41,069 nt of DNA. Origin: Porticoccaceae bacterium. Lineage in GTDB: Bacteria > Pseudomonadota > Gammaproteobacteria > Pseudomonadales > Porticoccaceae. Location of the stretch: assembly GCA_029246925.1 (NCBI GenBank), contig JAQWMF010000077.1, positions 1-41,069 on the forward strand, read 5' to 3'. This document shows, one piece after another, positions 9,517 to 17,640 of this stretch (positions are counted from its first letter, which is position 1; each line of letters starts with the position of its first letter). A model generated the notes under the pieces. It did not search any database, was not told the origin of the DNA, and saw only the letters and a list, made by a program, of their open reading frames with translations. The translations under genes were made by a program, and so were the position numbers.

Positions 9517-10320
9517 TTACTTGGGTATTTTTTGCTTGGCAAAAATATCATAACGGGTTGATTTTCCCTCGAGGGAATAACTCGGCTTTATCATCCCTAA
9601 ATAATCCGAGTGAGAAGGTCTTTTAACTACGACTCTATAAATAGCTTTATTCAGTGCCTTTTCTAGAACCTCTGACGCATCCTCATCAGCACCAACAATC
9701 TGATGCAAGGCCTGCATTTCCTTTTTAACCTGAGCCGATTTTTTTCTTGGTGGAAACATCGGGTCTATATAGATAACGTCCGGAAAGTTATCCTCAGATA
9801 CTGTATTTAAATAATCTAAGCTATTTGTTTGGATTAATGTCATGCGTTGAATAATTTCAGCAAGTTCAATATCGTCTAGCGCTGCTTCTCTAGCCTTCTC
9901 AAGCCCATGGTTTAGCAATTGATAAACAATAGGATTGCGCTCTAACAGACTAAGATTACAGCCCAAACTTGCAAGCACAAAGCCGTCAGAACCTAGTCCA
10001 GCAGTTAGATCCAGTACATTAGGATAAAATTTGCCTGATACACCCACTGCTTTAGCGATCATTTGACCTTTGCCGCCACCATGATTTCTTCGATGGCGAT
10101 GACTGCCAGATACAAAATCACAGCGAATGGCTCCATGATTTTTTTTACTAGAAACAAAACTCAATCCATTGGCTGACAGTTGTAACGAATAGTCGGCCTC
10201 AACAGCGTTGATTAATTGAGGCGTTCTCGCATCAATTGATGGTATATCCATTTGCTTAGAAATACGATCTGCTGCCTGCTTAAGGCATGAATCAGAATAA
10301 GTAATGATAATTTTAGACAT
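9517..10320 (-). CDS. rsmJ: 16S rRNA (guanine(1516)-N2)-methyltransferase
   Basis: Encodes 267 residues from the ATG at 10320 (MSKIIITYSD). The frame stays open upstream to 10392, but those 24 residues do not resemble the family start, and RsmJ is usually about 250 residues. Seen: the SAM-binding motif VLDLTAGLGSDGFVLASLG and the catalytic-type IYIDPMFPPRKKSA, both hallmarks of RsmJ (YhiQ), plus LVVKRPSH-type wording near the end (VVVKRPSHSDYLG). It methylates G1516 of the small-subunit rRNA using S-adenosylmethionine. No clear Shine-Dalgarno sequence precedes this start, so the exact start is uncertain. Convergent with dapE. Confidence 0.9.
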   Translation of the reverse strand: MSKIIITYSDSCLKQAADRISKQMDIPSIDARTPQLINAVEADYSLQLSANGLSFVSSKKNHGAIRCDFVSGSHRHRRNHGGGKGQMIAKAVGVSGKFYPNVLDLTAGLGSDGFVLASLGCNLSLLERNPIVYQLLNHGLEKAREAALDDIELAEIIQRMTLIQTNSLDYLNTVSEDNFPDVIYIDPMFPPRKKSAQVKKEMQALHQIVGADEDASEVLEKALNKAIYRVVVKRPSHSDYLGMIKPSYSLEGKSTRYDIFAKQKIPK

Positions 10321-10642
10321 TGGTATATTTAAACATATATACATAAGCCTGTGGATCATAAAGGATAAATGTATAAGTAATAAATACATCAAAGAATAAA
10401 TATAATTTTCCTTGATAAAGCGCTAAATAGACATTTTTATCAAGACAATAATTCAACTAAAAACTGCCAAACTCAGCCTTTCGTATTCAGCATAATTAGT
10501 AATCCTGTCATTATTTCAAATGAATCGACTGCCAATAATAGATCTCACTAATATGAGGCACTAATTTGTCCACAGAAGCTGTGGATAACTTTGTGGAATA
10601 CTAGCTGAGCAACTACATTTACCCTAGAAAAACCACGGGATA

Positions 10643-10669
10643 TGTACAGATTGGTTAATTTTTGTACAG
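10643..10669. repeat. direct repeat TGTACAG, copies 20 bp apart
   Basis: TGTACAG occurs at 10643-10649 and 10663-10669. The spacing is about two helical turns, so both copies would face the same side of the DNA, as in cooperative regulator sites. Confidence 0.4.
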
Positions 10670-10676
10670 TATAAAA

Positions 10677-10704
10677 ATAGCTTATAAATCAATAGGTTAT
10701 AAAT
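10677..10704. repeat. tandem AT-rich 13-mer, two copies
   Basis: ATAGCTTATAAAT (10677-10689) and ATAGGTTATAAAT (10692-10704) differ at one base and have a 15-base period. They lie between DnaA-box-like sites. AT-rich tandem 13-mers beside DnaA boxes are typical of unwinding elements, but with two copies this may be chance. Confidence 0.35.
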
Positions 10705-10850
10705 TTTGATAGCAAATATCAATGACTTGCAACTGATAGGTGAAGTGTTATTTTAAGAAAAAGGTCTATCTGTGGAAAAAAATCATTATAATTAGAAATT
10801 AAGTAGTAATTCTTTTGCCGAACCACAGTAAAACATAAAACGAAAGCGGA

Positions 10851-11621
10851 CTATATCTTACTTAAATACAACCAGTCAAACCCTTCATCCTGATCTGCGT
10901 AAATTAGTTCTGCAGAGCCATGATAAACTCTGTCAATTGCCTCTTTTACAATTTTCTTATTGTTATTACTTTGGCTAATATGTCCAATAACTAACTGCTT
11001 AATACAACTCTGATCAATCACGCTTATTAATGCTGCTGTTTGATTATTATTCAGATGACCCCACTGACTACTAACACGATCTTTAAGAAATCTGGGATAA
11101 CTACCTGCATTTAACAATTGCAGGTCATGATTAGCTTCAATAAGTAATCCATCACAACCACTATACTGCTGTTCAATATAGGGAGTTATAGAGCCAACAT
11201 CAGTTAAGATGCCTAAACGGTGGACTGTATCAGACAGTATATATTGAACAGGTTCTTTGGCGTCATGAGGCACCGGTATCGGTTTAACACTGATACTACC
11301 AATATCAAAAGGTCTATGGCTATCTATAAGATTTAGGCCAGAATAGTCGCCTAGATTAACCCCTGTAGCGCGAAGGCAACCAGCAGTCACAAATACATCG
11401 ATCGAATAGCGAGCAGCCAAGGGTAAAACACCCTTCCAGTGATCACTGTGCTCGTGTGTTACTAAAATAGCATTGAGTTGTTCAGGTTTCTTTTCTAAAC
11501 GCTCAAGGCGTCGAATACTGTCTTTTATAGAAAATCCACAGTCAACCATTAGACAGGTATTTTGAGATTCAATTAAAGTAGCATTACCCTTACTACCACT
11601 TCCAAGAGAGGCAAAACGCAC
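10851..11621 (-). CDS. MBL-fold metallo-hydrolase
   Basis: Encodes 256 residues from a GTG start at 11621. AAAGGAG lies 9 bases upstream of the GTG, inside the end of bamC, which makes this start convincing. Seen: MRFASLGSGSKGNATLI, the metal-binding signature VTHEHSDHWKG (HxHxDH), LIEANHD and a late VIGHISQSNNN. The fold is the beta-lactamase-like di-metal hydrolase of the YycJ/PhnP-like group; the substrate is unknown. In pseudomonads a homologous gene follows dapA-bamC and precedes purC, and the same dapA-bamC-MBL order is seen here, without purC. It is the last gene of the presumed fabV operon. Confidence 0.85.
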   Translation of the reverse strand: MRFASLGSGSKGNATLIESQNTCLMVDCGFSIKDSIRRLERLEKKPEQLNAILVTHEHSDHWKGVLPLAARYSIDVFVTAGCLRATGVNLGDYSGLNLIDSHRPFDIGSISVKPIPVPHDAKEPVQYILSDTVHRLGILTDVGSITPYIEQQYSGCDGLLIEANHDLQLLNAGSYPRFLKDRVSSQWGHLNNNQTAALISVIDQSCIKQLVIGHISQSNNNKKIVKEAIDRVYHGSAELIYADQDEGFDWLYLSKI

Positions 11622-11635
11622 CCAAATTAACTCCT

Positions 11636-12664
11636 TTAGGACATATTGCTTCTAACTATGTTAAGCAGCTTAAGAGCCAGCTCCTTATCAAGGCTGTCGC
11701 CCTCTAGAGTTACAACACGTATTTCGACATTGTCCTCAACTACTTTCACCAAAATACGGTAATTAGCCTGTAAAATATCATCGGTTGATTCAGAGCCAAA
11801 CCAACTTGCAATACCGGATGATTTTTCTTCTACCATTTCATCAGAGTAGTTCACTAGGAGTAATCCTTTACTGCGGTCTTTATCAATAAGACTAAAACCA
11901 CCACGTGAAGCTGAGTAATTGATAGATGCCCAAGAGCGGTCAAAGGGAAGCTTTACCAAAATAAAAGGCTCAGCTACTTCGGGATTGATTACATCAACTT
12001 TAGACACACCACCTATATCTTGAGCCAGCAATGAAACAGAGGCATAGTCAGGCTGAGCAACTAGCTCATTAGCCAGAAAAGAAACCATATCTTTTTCTTT
12101 GTTATCTGTATCGGATAATTTAGGCCAAGTAGATACTGAATTTTCACCTTTTGGTTTAAACTGATGAAGAACCGTTATTTCCGTACTGCTTAACTGCACT
12201 CCAGGTGAAATTATTAAACGAAACCTGTGCTCATTCTCTTGATCTGAATTATAACTTAGCCAAGAAGTCTCAATAACGCCTTCTGAACCATCAGCTTTAA
12301 TCGAGGGTATGCCATTTTTGTTTAAGATATTACGAACTCTAGGCCATAGCTCACTGGGTGTGTTATTGATAAGAATCCATCGTTTTTCATCTATTTTTTG
12401 AATTTTCACTAACTGTTCAAAGGTATTAACCGAAATAGGCTGAGGCCTTGGTACTTCAGACGAGCTTTGCTGTATAGCCCCACCAGAAAGTTGAGGTATT
12501 GGATATATTTGTCCAAGTCTGGAGGGGCTTAATTTTTCTGGCAATACGATTACCTGTGTCTCTTTAGCGAAAAGGTAATCATCACTGCGATCTTCAACAC
12601 CAAGCCAACTACAACCACTGGTTATTATGCAGACTACTACAAAAAGTTGCGAAATACGTTTCAT
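11636..12664 (-). CDS. bamC: outer membrane protein assembly factor BamC (lipoprotein)
   Basis: Encodes 342 residues from the ATG at 12664. A TTG three codons upstream is also open, but AGGA sits 9 bases before the ATG and would directly abut the TTG. Signal peptide: MKRISQLFVVVCIITSGC, with a lipobox-like TSGC that makes Cys18 the probable lipidated residue. A low-complexity Pro/Ser-rich stretch follows (KLSPSRLGQIYPIPQLSGG), then two helix-grip-type halves, as in BamC. The protein is an accessory lipoprotein of the BAM complex, which inserts beta-barrel proteins into the outer membrane. It lies 35 bases after dapA, the conserved gammaproteobacterial neighbour, and 14 bases before the MBL hydrolase. 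Confidence 0.88.
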   Translation of the reverse strand: MKRISQLFVVVCIITSGCSWLGVEDRSDDYLFAKETQVIVLPEKLSPSRLGQIYPIPQLSGGAIQQSSSEVPRPQPISVNTFEQLVKIQKIDEKRWILINNTPSELWPRVRNILNKNGIPSIKADGSEGVIETSWLSYNSDQENEHRFRLIISPGVQLSSTEITVLHQFKPKGENSVSTWPKLSDTDNKEKDMVSFLANELVAQPDYASVSLLAQDIGGVSKVDVINPEVAEPFILVKLPFDRSWASINYSASRGGFSLIDKDRSKGLLLVNYSDEMVEEKSSGIASWFGSESTDDILQANYRILVKVVEDNVEIRVVTLEGDSLDKELALKLLNIVRSNMS

Positions 12665-12699
12665 ATTATCCAATCCTACTGCCCTTTATCGTTGTTTTT

Positions 12700-13578
12700 T
12701 TAAGCTAGCGATGCAGCTTTAAGTGAATTTAATACTTGGACCTGATGAATCTCAGATAGTTGCGTTAGCGGCAACCTAATTGCATTAGTTATCAAACCCT
12801 GCTGACTGACTGCCCATTTAACGGGAATCGGATTAGACTCCACAAACATCGCATCATGTATAGGTAGCAGTTGTTGATCAATAGTTAATGCCAGATCAGC
12901 GTTACCATTCAATGCTGCCTCGCACATTTGTGACATCAATTTTGGCGCAACATTAGCCGTAACAGAAATATCACCATGACCACCCAAAAGCATTAATTCT
13001 CGTGCCGTATGATCATCGCCAGAGTAGATAGCAAAATCTTTAGGAGAATTATCAATTAACTGTGCAGCACGATCCAAATCACCAGTTGCCTCTTTAATAC
13101 CCACAATATTTTTTATTTTACTTAAACGAAGTACGGTTTCCGGCAACATATCACAAGCCGTTCTACCCGGCACATTATATAGAATCTGATCTATATCAAC
13201 TCCTTCCGCAATAGCTTTGTAATGCTGATATAAGCCTTCCTGTGTTGGCTTGTTGTAATAAGGGGTTACTAACAAACAAGCATCTGCACCGGCACTCTTT
13301 GCGGCTTTAGTAAGCGCTATAGCCTCTCTAGTACAATTAGCACCAGTTCCAGCAATAACCGGGATACGTCCATTAGAAATGTCCACAACCGCCTTAATGA
13401 CACGACTATGCTCGTCTACGCTCAATGTTGCCGACTCCCCCGTGGTACCAACGGCAACCAAAGCGTGAGTTCCCTGATCTATATGCCATTCTACAAGGCG
13501 CTCTAAAGCATCCCTGTCAACGTCTAAGGTCTCTAGGGTCATCGGGGTCACAAGAGCAACAATACTTCCAGTAATCAT
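12700..13578 (-). CDS. dapA: 4-hydroxy-tetrahydrodipicolinate synthase
   Basis: Encodes 292 residues from the ATG at 13578 ([13 protein letters not shown]), the E. coli length. An open upstream extension to 13605 is rejected because AAGGA lies 8 bases before this ATG. It condenses pyruvate with aspartate semialdehyde, the first committed step of the diaminopimelate/lysine pathway. Seen: [10 protein letters not shown] (active-site threonines), [11 protein letters not shown] (Tyr and substrate-binding Arg), VGIKEATGD (Schiff-base Lys near 161) and YSGDD. It sits upstream of bamC as in most gammaproteobacteria and 66 bases after lpxL. Confidence 0.97.
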   Translation of the reverse strand: MITGSIVALVTPMTLETLDVDRDALERLVEWHIDQGTHALVAVGTTGESATLSVDEHSRVIKAVVDISNGRIPVIAGTGANCTREAIALTKAAKSAGADACLLVTPYYNKPTQEGLYQHYKAIAEGVDIDQILYNVPGRTACDMLPETVLRLSKIKNIVGIKEATGDLDRAAQLIDNSPKDFAIYSGDDHTARELMLLGGHGDISVTANVAPKLMSQMCEAALNGNADLALTIDQQLLPIHDAMFVESNPIPVKWAVSQQGLITNAIRLPLTQLSEIHQVQVLNSLKAASLA

Positions 13579-13644
13579 CTTTGTTCCTTTGAATTTAATT
13601 ATCATCTAACATTTACTATTAATTATATTAGCAAATAGCTACTG

Positions 13645-14574
13645 TTATTTTGTATAAAGATCCGACTCTCCAGACGGACGGGTTTTAAACCGACGATGTG
13701 CCCAAAGATATTGTTCAGGTTGTAAGCGAATAAGTTCCTCAGCAAGGTTGTTAATTCGTGTTGCGTCAATAAGATCATCGCCTGTTGGAAATTTCTCTAA
13801 GGCTGACTTAATTGTGACTTTATACCCTTTAGCCTCTGGAAGCCGAGTAAATATAACAGGTACAACAGATGCCCCAGTTTTTTCTGCTAGCCGAGCAGTG
13901 CCATAAATAGTCGCTGCTTGGATATCAAAAAAAGGCGCGAAAACTCCCCGCTTAATGCCATAATCCTGATCGGGAAGATACCATAGTACACGACCATTTT
14001 TTAATGACTTCATTGTGCCACGCACATCATTTCGAGAAAATAGGTTACAACCTTGGACATTGTGACTAATACGTCCTTTCAGTTGAACAAAATCATAAAC
14101 AGAATTTGCATGAGGTCTATACATTCCATCGATTTCCATAGCGCCAGTCAAAGCTGCAGCGCCAATCTCTAGCGTCGTAAAATGCAGACCTAATAGTATT
14201 ATGCCTTGGTTTGAGGAACGATCTAAATTTTCTACGCCTTCAACTGTTACCAGAGAATCTAACCTTTGCTTAGACCACCACCAGGCCATTCCAACTTCCA
14301 TTAGGGAAATTCCCATACTGAGAAAATTAGCCTTGAGTAATTTCTTTTGCTCTATAAGGCTAAGTGCGGGAAAGCATCGTTGAATATTGGTAAAGGCTAT
14401 ATGTTTACGATCTGTTGGCAGTTGCAATAATATTAAACCCAATAGCTTGCCCAAAATAAGAAGCGCTGGATAAGGCAGTAAAGTCACCAGCCTCCACAAA
14501 CCAAGCCAAAACCAAGTCATCCAATAACGCGGATGAAAAAAGTCCACTTTAAACTTGGTATTATTTGACAGCAT
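13645..14574 (-). CDS. lpxL: LpxL/HtrB-family lipid A acyltransferase
   Basis: Encodes 309 residues. Near the N-terminus there is a hydrophobic anchor (YWMTWFWLGLWRLVTLLPYPALLILGKLLGLILL). The catalytic HX4(D/E) motif is seen in GLHFTTLEIG, followed by GMYRPHAN, a typical acyl-acceptor region, and LWYLPDQDYG, KRGVFAPFF and QYLWAHRRFKTRP, all signatures of Kdo2-lipid A secondary acyltransferases. It transfers a fatty acyl group from acyl-ACP to lipid A at the inner membrane. LpxL is preferred over LpxM from the GLHF.TLE wording, but acyl chain and position cannot be read from sequence. It begins 23 bases after fabV, which supplies reduced acyl chains, so the operon order makes metabolic sense. 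Confidence 0.85.
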   Translation of the reverse strand: MLSNNTKFKVDFFHPRYWMTWFWLGLWRLVTLLPYPALLILGKLLGLILLQLPTDRKHIAFTNIQRCFPALSLIEQKKLLKANFLSMGISLMEVGMAWWWSKQRLDSLVTVEGVENLDRSSNQGIILLGLHFTTLEIGAAALTGAMEIDGMYRPHANSVYDFVQLKGRISHNVQGCNLFSRNDVRGTMKSLKNGRVLWYLPDQDYGIKRGVFAPFFDIQAATIYGTARLAEKTGASVVPVIFTRLPEAKGYKVTIKSALEKFPTGDDLIDATRINNLAEELIRLQPEQYLWAHRRFKTRPSGESDLYTK

Positions 14575-14597
14575 AATGCAAAGCCCTACTTTACGCC

Positions 14598-15785
14598 TCA
14601 GGCCATCTGAAAAATAGGCACATCAGGATTAACATCGGCATCATAATCAACACCTTCAATCTCAAAACCAAATAGATTCAAGAATTCTTGCTTGTAGCCG
14701 TCCAGATCGGTTAGCTCACCCAATGTTTCATTACTAATGGCAGACCAACTTTGAGTAACTGCATCTTGAATCGCTGGATCTAGCTCCAATTCATCAACCC
14801 GTAGACGACCCTCTTCATCTAGTCGCGGCGCATCTGAATAGAGACATTCTGTAAACAAACGATAAAGCTGCTCAATACAACCCTCATGGGTACCTGTTTT
14901 TTTCATTTCTTTAAATAACATAGCTAGATAAAGGGGCATTATAGGTATAGCCGAACTCGCCTGAGTCACAACCGCTTTAAGAACGGAAACCCGTGCATCA
15001 CCACCCGTTGATTCGAGTTGATCACGAATATTGAGTACTTTTGTATCAAGGTCTTTCTTAGCCTGACCAATGGTGCCGTCCCAATACAAATCCCAAGTAA
15101 TTTTTTCACCGATATAGGTAAAGGCGGTGGTTTTTGCACCCTCAGCTAGCACACCGGCTTCTTGAAGAGCATCGGTCCACATCTGCCAATCTTCACCACC
15201 CATAACCGCAACTGTATCGTCAATTTCCTGCTGATTAGCCGCTTCAAGGCTAAACTCTTGCAGCTCTTCTTTATCCGTATTGACGCCTATCATGGTCACA
15301 TCTTTGCCTACAGGCTTAAGTGTAGAATTAAATACTTCACCTGTATTTGGATGTTGGCGACGAGGCGCTGCAAGACTATAAATAACAAGATCTACCTGAC
15401 CTAAGTCCTCTTTAATTGTATCAATAGTCTTTTGCTTTATTTCATTTGAAAATGCATCACCATTAATACTTTTGGCATAAAGCCCCTCTTCCTCAGCCTT
15501 TTTATGAAACGCCGCGCTGTTATACCAGCCAGCAGTCCCAGGCTTTCTGTCTGTACCGGGCTTCTCAAAGAAAATACCCAGTGTCGAGGCACCACCGCCA
15601 AACGCAGCAGAGATTCGAGCAGCAAGGCCGTAGCCCGTAGACGAACCGATCACCAATACGCGCTTAGGCATCTCAATGGCCGGCTGAGATTTAACGTAAT
15701 TGATTTGATTAACTACGTTAGCCTCACAACCCGTTGGGTGAGTGGTTATACACATAAAGCCACGAACACGAGGTTTAATAATCAT
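14598..15785 (-). CDS. fabV: trans-2-enoyl-ACP/CoA reductase (NADH), FabV type
   Basis: Encodes 395 residues from the ATG at 15785. A TTG one codon upstream is less likely because GGAGAG lies 6 bases before the ATG. It reduces the enoyl double bond in the last step of fatty acid elongation. The family start [17 protein letters not shown] and GCEANV are clear. The nucleotide-binding segment is [13 protein letters not shown] (48-60). The active-site Y-x8-K pair is Tyr234 and Lys243 in [14 protein letters not shown]. Length and order match Vibrio, Pseudomonas and Yersinia FabV, a triclosan-insensitive enoyl reductase. It probably heads the operon fabV-lpxL-dapA-bamC-MBL. Confidence 0.96.
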   Translation of the reverse strand: MIIKPRVRGFMCITTHPTGCEANVVNQINYVKSQPAIEMPKRVLVIGSSTGYGLAARISAAFGGGASTLGIFFEKPGTDRKPGTAGWYNSAAFHKKAEEEGLYAKSINGDAFSNEIKQKTIDTIKEDLGQVDLVIYSLAAPRRQHPNTGEVFNSTLKPVGKDVTMIGVNTDKEELQEFSLEAANQQEIDDTVAVMGGEDWQMWTDALQEAGVLAEGAKTTAFTYIGEKITWDLYWDGTIGQAKKDLDTKVLNIRDQLESTGGDARVSVLKAVVTQASSAIPIMPLYLAMLFKEMKKTGTHEGCIEQLYRLFTECLYSDAPRLDEEGRLRVDELELDPAIQDAVTQSWSAISNETLGELTDLDGYKQEFLNLFGFEIEGVDYDADVNPDVPIFQMA

Positions 15786-15911
15786 CAATTGCTCTCCAAA
15801 TATAATAATGATGTGACATGAAAATATAGTCTAATTCTAAGCCGAGTATCATACCTTAAAACAAGCTGAATCATGTAAATTTATGTTTTTAAAACGGTGT
15901 CTAGATAACAA

Positions 15912-15936
15912 AAAAGGCCCAAATAATGGGCCTTTT
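15912..15936 (-). terminator. rho-independent terminator after aceF
   Basis: Stem AAAAGGCCC (15912-15920), 7-base loop, and GGGCCTTTT (15928-15936). On the minus strand the hairpin runs into TTTTTT, 35 bases beyond the aceF stop, so it ends the aceEF transcript. It also separates aceEF from fabV. Confidence 0.85.
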
Positions 15937-15970
15937 AAAGATCTTAGTAAGAAAGCGTCTAAAACTAGAC

Positions 15971-17587
15971 CTATAAAGTCATATGCCTAATATCACTCAG
16001 AATCTTAACTAGGTAAGTCATAAATCGACCTGCATCACCACCATTAATCACTCTATGATCATAGGAAATGGCTAGCGGTAGCATTAACCTTGGCTGGAAG
16101 TCAGAACCATCCCAAATCGGTTTCATTTGCGATTTAGACACACCGAGAATACCAACTTCAGGACTATTAACAATAGGCGTAAATCCATTGCCACCGATAG
16201 CGCCTAAGCTAGAAATCGTAAAACATCCACCCTGCATATCATTGGGCTTTAACTTACCCTCACGGGCAAGTGTTGCCATGGTGATGACATCGGATGATAT
16301 CTCCCAGATACCCTTCTTATCAGCGTCTTTAATGACTGGAACAACAAGACCACGCGGGGTATCTACTGCCATACCAACATTGATATAGTGTTTTTGAACA
16401 TAATTTTCACCGTCACCCGCAAGTGAACGGTTAAATTCTGGATTAGCTACCAATGCTGCAGCGGCTGCCTTGATCAAGAAAGCAACCGGCGTTACCTTGA
16501 TACCGCGCTTTTCACCTTCTGCTTTGAGTGATTTCCGGAATGCTTCCAAGTCAGTGATATCAGCATCATCAAACTGAGTAACATGAGGAACATTTAACCA
16601 GTTACGCTGCATATTATTTGCGGTAACTTTCTGAATTTTACTCAGCTTAACCGTATCAATCTCACCAAATTGACTGAAATCAATGGCTGGGACCTGAGGA
16701 ATACCCGCACCTGAGCCTGAACCTGTATTACCACCCGATTTAAGGGCAGATTTAACGAAATTGTTAACATCATCCTTTTGGATGCGGCCTTTTGGCCCCG
16801 TACCAGACACTTGAGATAGATCTACACCAAGCTCTCTTGCAAACAAACGAACTGCTGGCCCTGCATAGATCTCTGCAGAGTCGCTAGTAACTGTCTCTGG
16901 AGTAGCAGCAACAGCTGCAGGTTTAACCACTTCAACAGGCTTATCTGCCGCAAGTTCAGGGGTTGTCTCAGCTTGTTCTTGCTCCACAGCTGGTGCAGAA
17001 GCACCGCGGGTAACTTCGATTAATGCCACTTGATCGCCCGTACCTAGCTTATCACCCTCTTTCGCGATAATTTGTTTAACGGTACCCGTTAGCGTTGATG
17101 GAACATCCATGGTAGCCTTGTCTGATTCAAGAACTACAAGGGTTTCACCCTCTTCTACCTGATCGCCAACTGCGACAGAAATCTCAATTAATTCAACCTT
17201 ATCGTCATTACCAATATCGGGAACTAAGGCAATTTGCTCAGAGGTAGTCGTTTCCTCAGAAGCCACAGGCGTTTCAACAGCAGGCTCTTCTACAGCTGTT
17301 TCAGCAACAACTGGCTCTGGAGCAGCAGGTTCAGCAGACACTTGAGCTTCAGCTGTTTCAACTTCGGCAATCGCATCACCTACTTTGACTGTATCGCCTT
17401 CGGTGACCAAATATTTAACCACCGAGCCTTGAACTGGACTAGGAACATCCATAGAGGCTTTATCAGACTCTAAAACAACCAAAGATTCTTCTTGCTCAAC
17501 AGCCTCACCAACAGCTGCACATAGCTCAATCACTTCTACCGACTCTGCGCCGCCTAAATCAGGAATTGTTATAATTTCTATTGCCAC
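15971..17587 (-). CDS. aceF: pyruvate dehydrogenase E2, dihydrolipoamide acetyltransferase
   Basis: Encodes 538 residues from a GTG start with AAGGA 9 bases upstream. Two N-terminal lipoyl domains carry the lipoylated Lys in LESDKASMDVP (near 43) and LESDKATMDVP (near 156), separated by Ala/Pro/Glu-rich linkers. A peripheral-subunit-binding domain follows (YAGPAVRLFAREL...GPKGRIQKDDV, near 240-275), then the catalytic domain with SYDHRVINGGDAGRFM near the C-terminus. It moves acetyl groups from E1 to CoA in the core of the cytoplasmic pyruvate dehydrogenase complex. E. coli has three lipoyl domains; two as here is common elsewhere. The HxxxNG in place of HxxxDG is, as I recall, normal for Azotobacter/Pseudomonas-type E2. 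It lies 53 bases after aceE. Confidence 0.96.
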   Translation of the reverse strand: MAIEIITIPDLGGAESVEVIELCAAVGEAVEQEESLVVLESDKASMDVPSPVQGSVVKYLVTEGDTVKVGDAIAEVETAEAQVSAEPAAPEPVVAETAVEEPAVETPVASEETTTSEQIALVPDIGNDDKVELIEISVAVGDQVEEGETLVVLESDKATMDVPSTLTGTVKQIIAKEGDKLGTGDQVALIEVTRGASAPAVEQEQAETTPELAADKPVEVVKPAAVAATPETVTSDSAEIYAGPAVRLFARELGVDLSQVSGTGPKGRIQKDDVNNFVKSALKSGGNTGSGSGAGIPQVPAIDFSQFGEIDTVKLSKIQKVTANNMQRNWLNVPHVTQFDDADITDLEAFRKSLKAEGEKRGIKVTPVAFLIKAAAAALVANPEFNRSLAGDGENYVQKHYINVGMAVDTPRGLVVPVIKDADKKGIWEISSDVITMATLAREGKLKPNDMQGGCFTISSLGAIGGNGFTPIVNSPEVGILGVSKSQMKPIWDGSDFQPRLMLPLAISYDHRVINGGDAGRFMTYLVKILSDIRHMTL

Positions 17588-17640
17588 TTAAATTATCCTT
17601 TATAGATAGTCTTTCTATTCGTTTAAAACAGGTTCAACAT

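Larger units (their letters stand above)
10350..10779. promoter_or_regulatory. cluster of DnaA-box-like 9-mers
   Basis: The consensus box is TTATCCACA. On the minus strand there is one perfect copy at 10580-10588 (reads TGTGGATAA on +) and one-mismatch copies at 10350-10358 (TGTGGATCA) and 10771-10779 (TGTGGAAAA). On the plus strand TTGTCCACA at 10566-10574 has one mismatch. The 10566 and 10580 copies face each other and form a hairpin-capable inverted repeat (TCCACAG-AAG-CTGTGGA, 10569-10585). Function is inferred only. Confidence 0.4.
10321..10850. other. gene-free, AT-rich intergenic stretch with DnaA-box-like sites and short repeats
   Basis: I find no convincing coding frame in these 530 bases. 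They hold the start region of rsmJ, four DnaA-box-like 9-mers (10350-10779), a two-copy TGTACAG repeat (10643-10669) and a tandem AT-rich 13-mer (10677-10704). No terminator hairpin is visible after the MBL hydrolase gene that ends at 10851. Confidence 0.6.

Noticed and set aside
10327-10354. dif-like sequence near rsmJ (shared ATTTAA and ATATACAT blocks)
   Set aside because: Only the left end and the centre match the E. coli dif pattern. The XerC arm does not match at all, so I do not call a recombination site.
10321-10850. Chromosomal replication origin
   Set aside because: DnaA-box-like sites are present, but no origin-linked genes are near and flanking genes converge on the region.
9517-15785. 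Horizontal transfer of the leftward gene block
   Set aside because: dapA-bamC-MBL order is conserved in gammaproteobacteria and nothing in composition or flanks suggests insertion.
15990-16070. AceF catalytic motif has Asn in place of Asp (HxxxNG)
   Set aside because: To my knowledge Asn at this place is normal in Azotobacter/Pseudomonas-type E2, so it is not a sign of inactivation.
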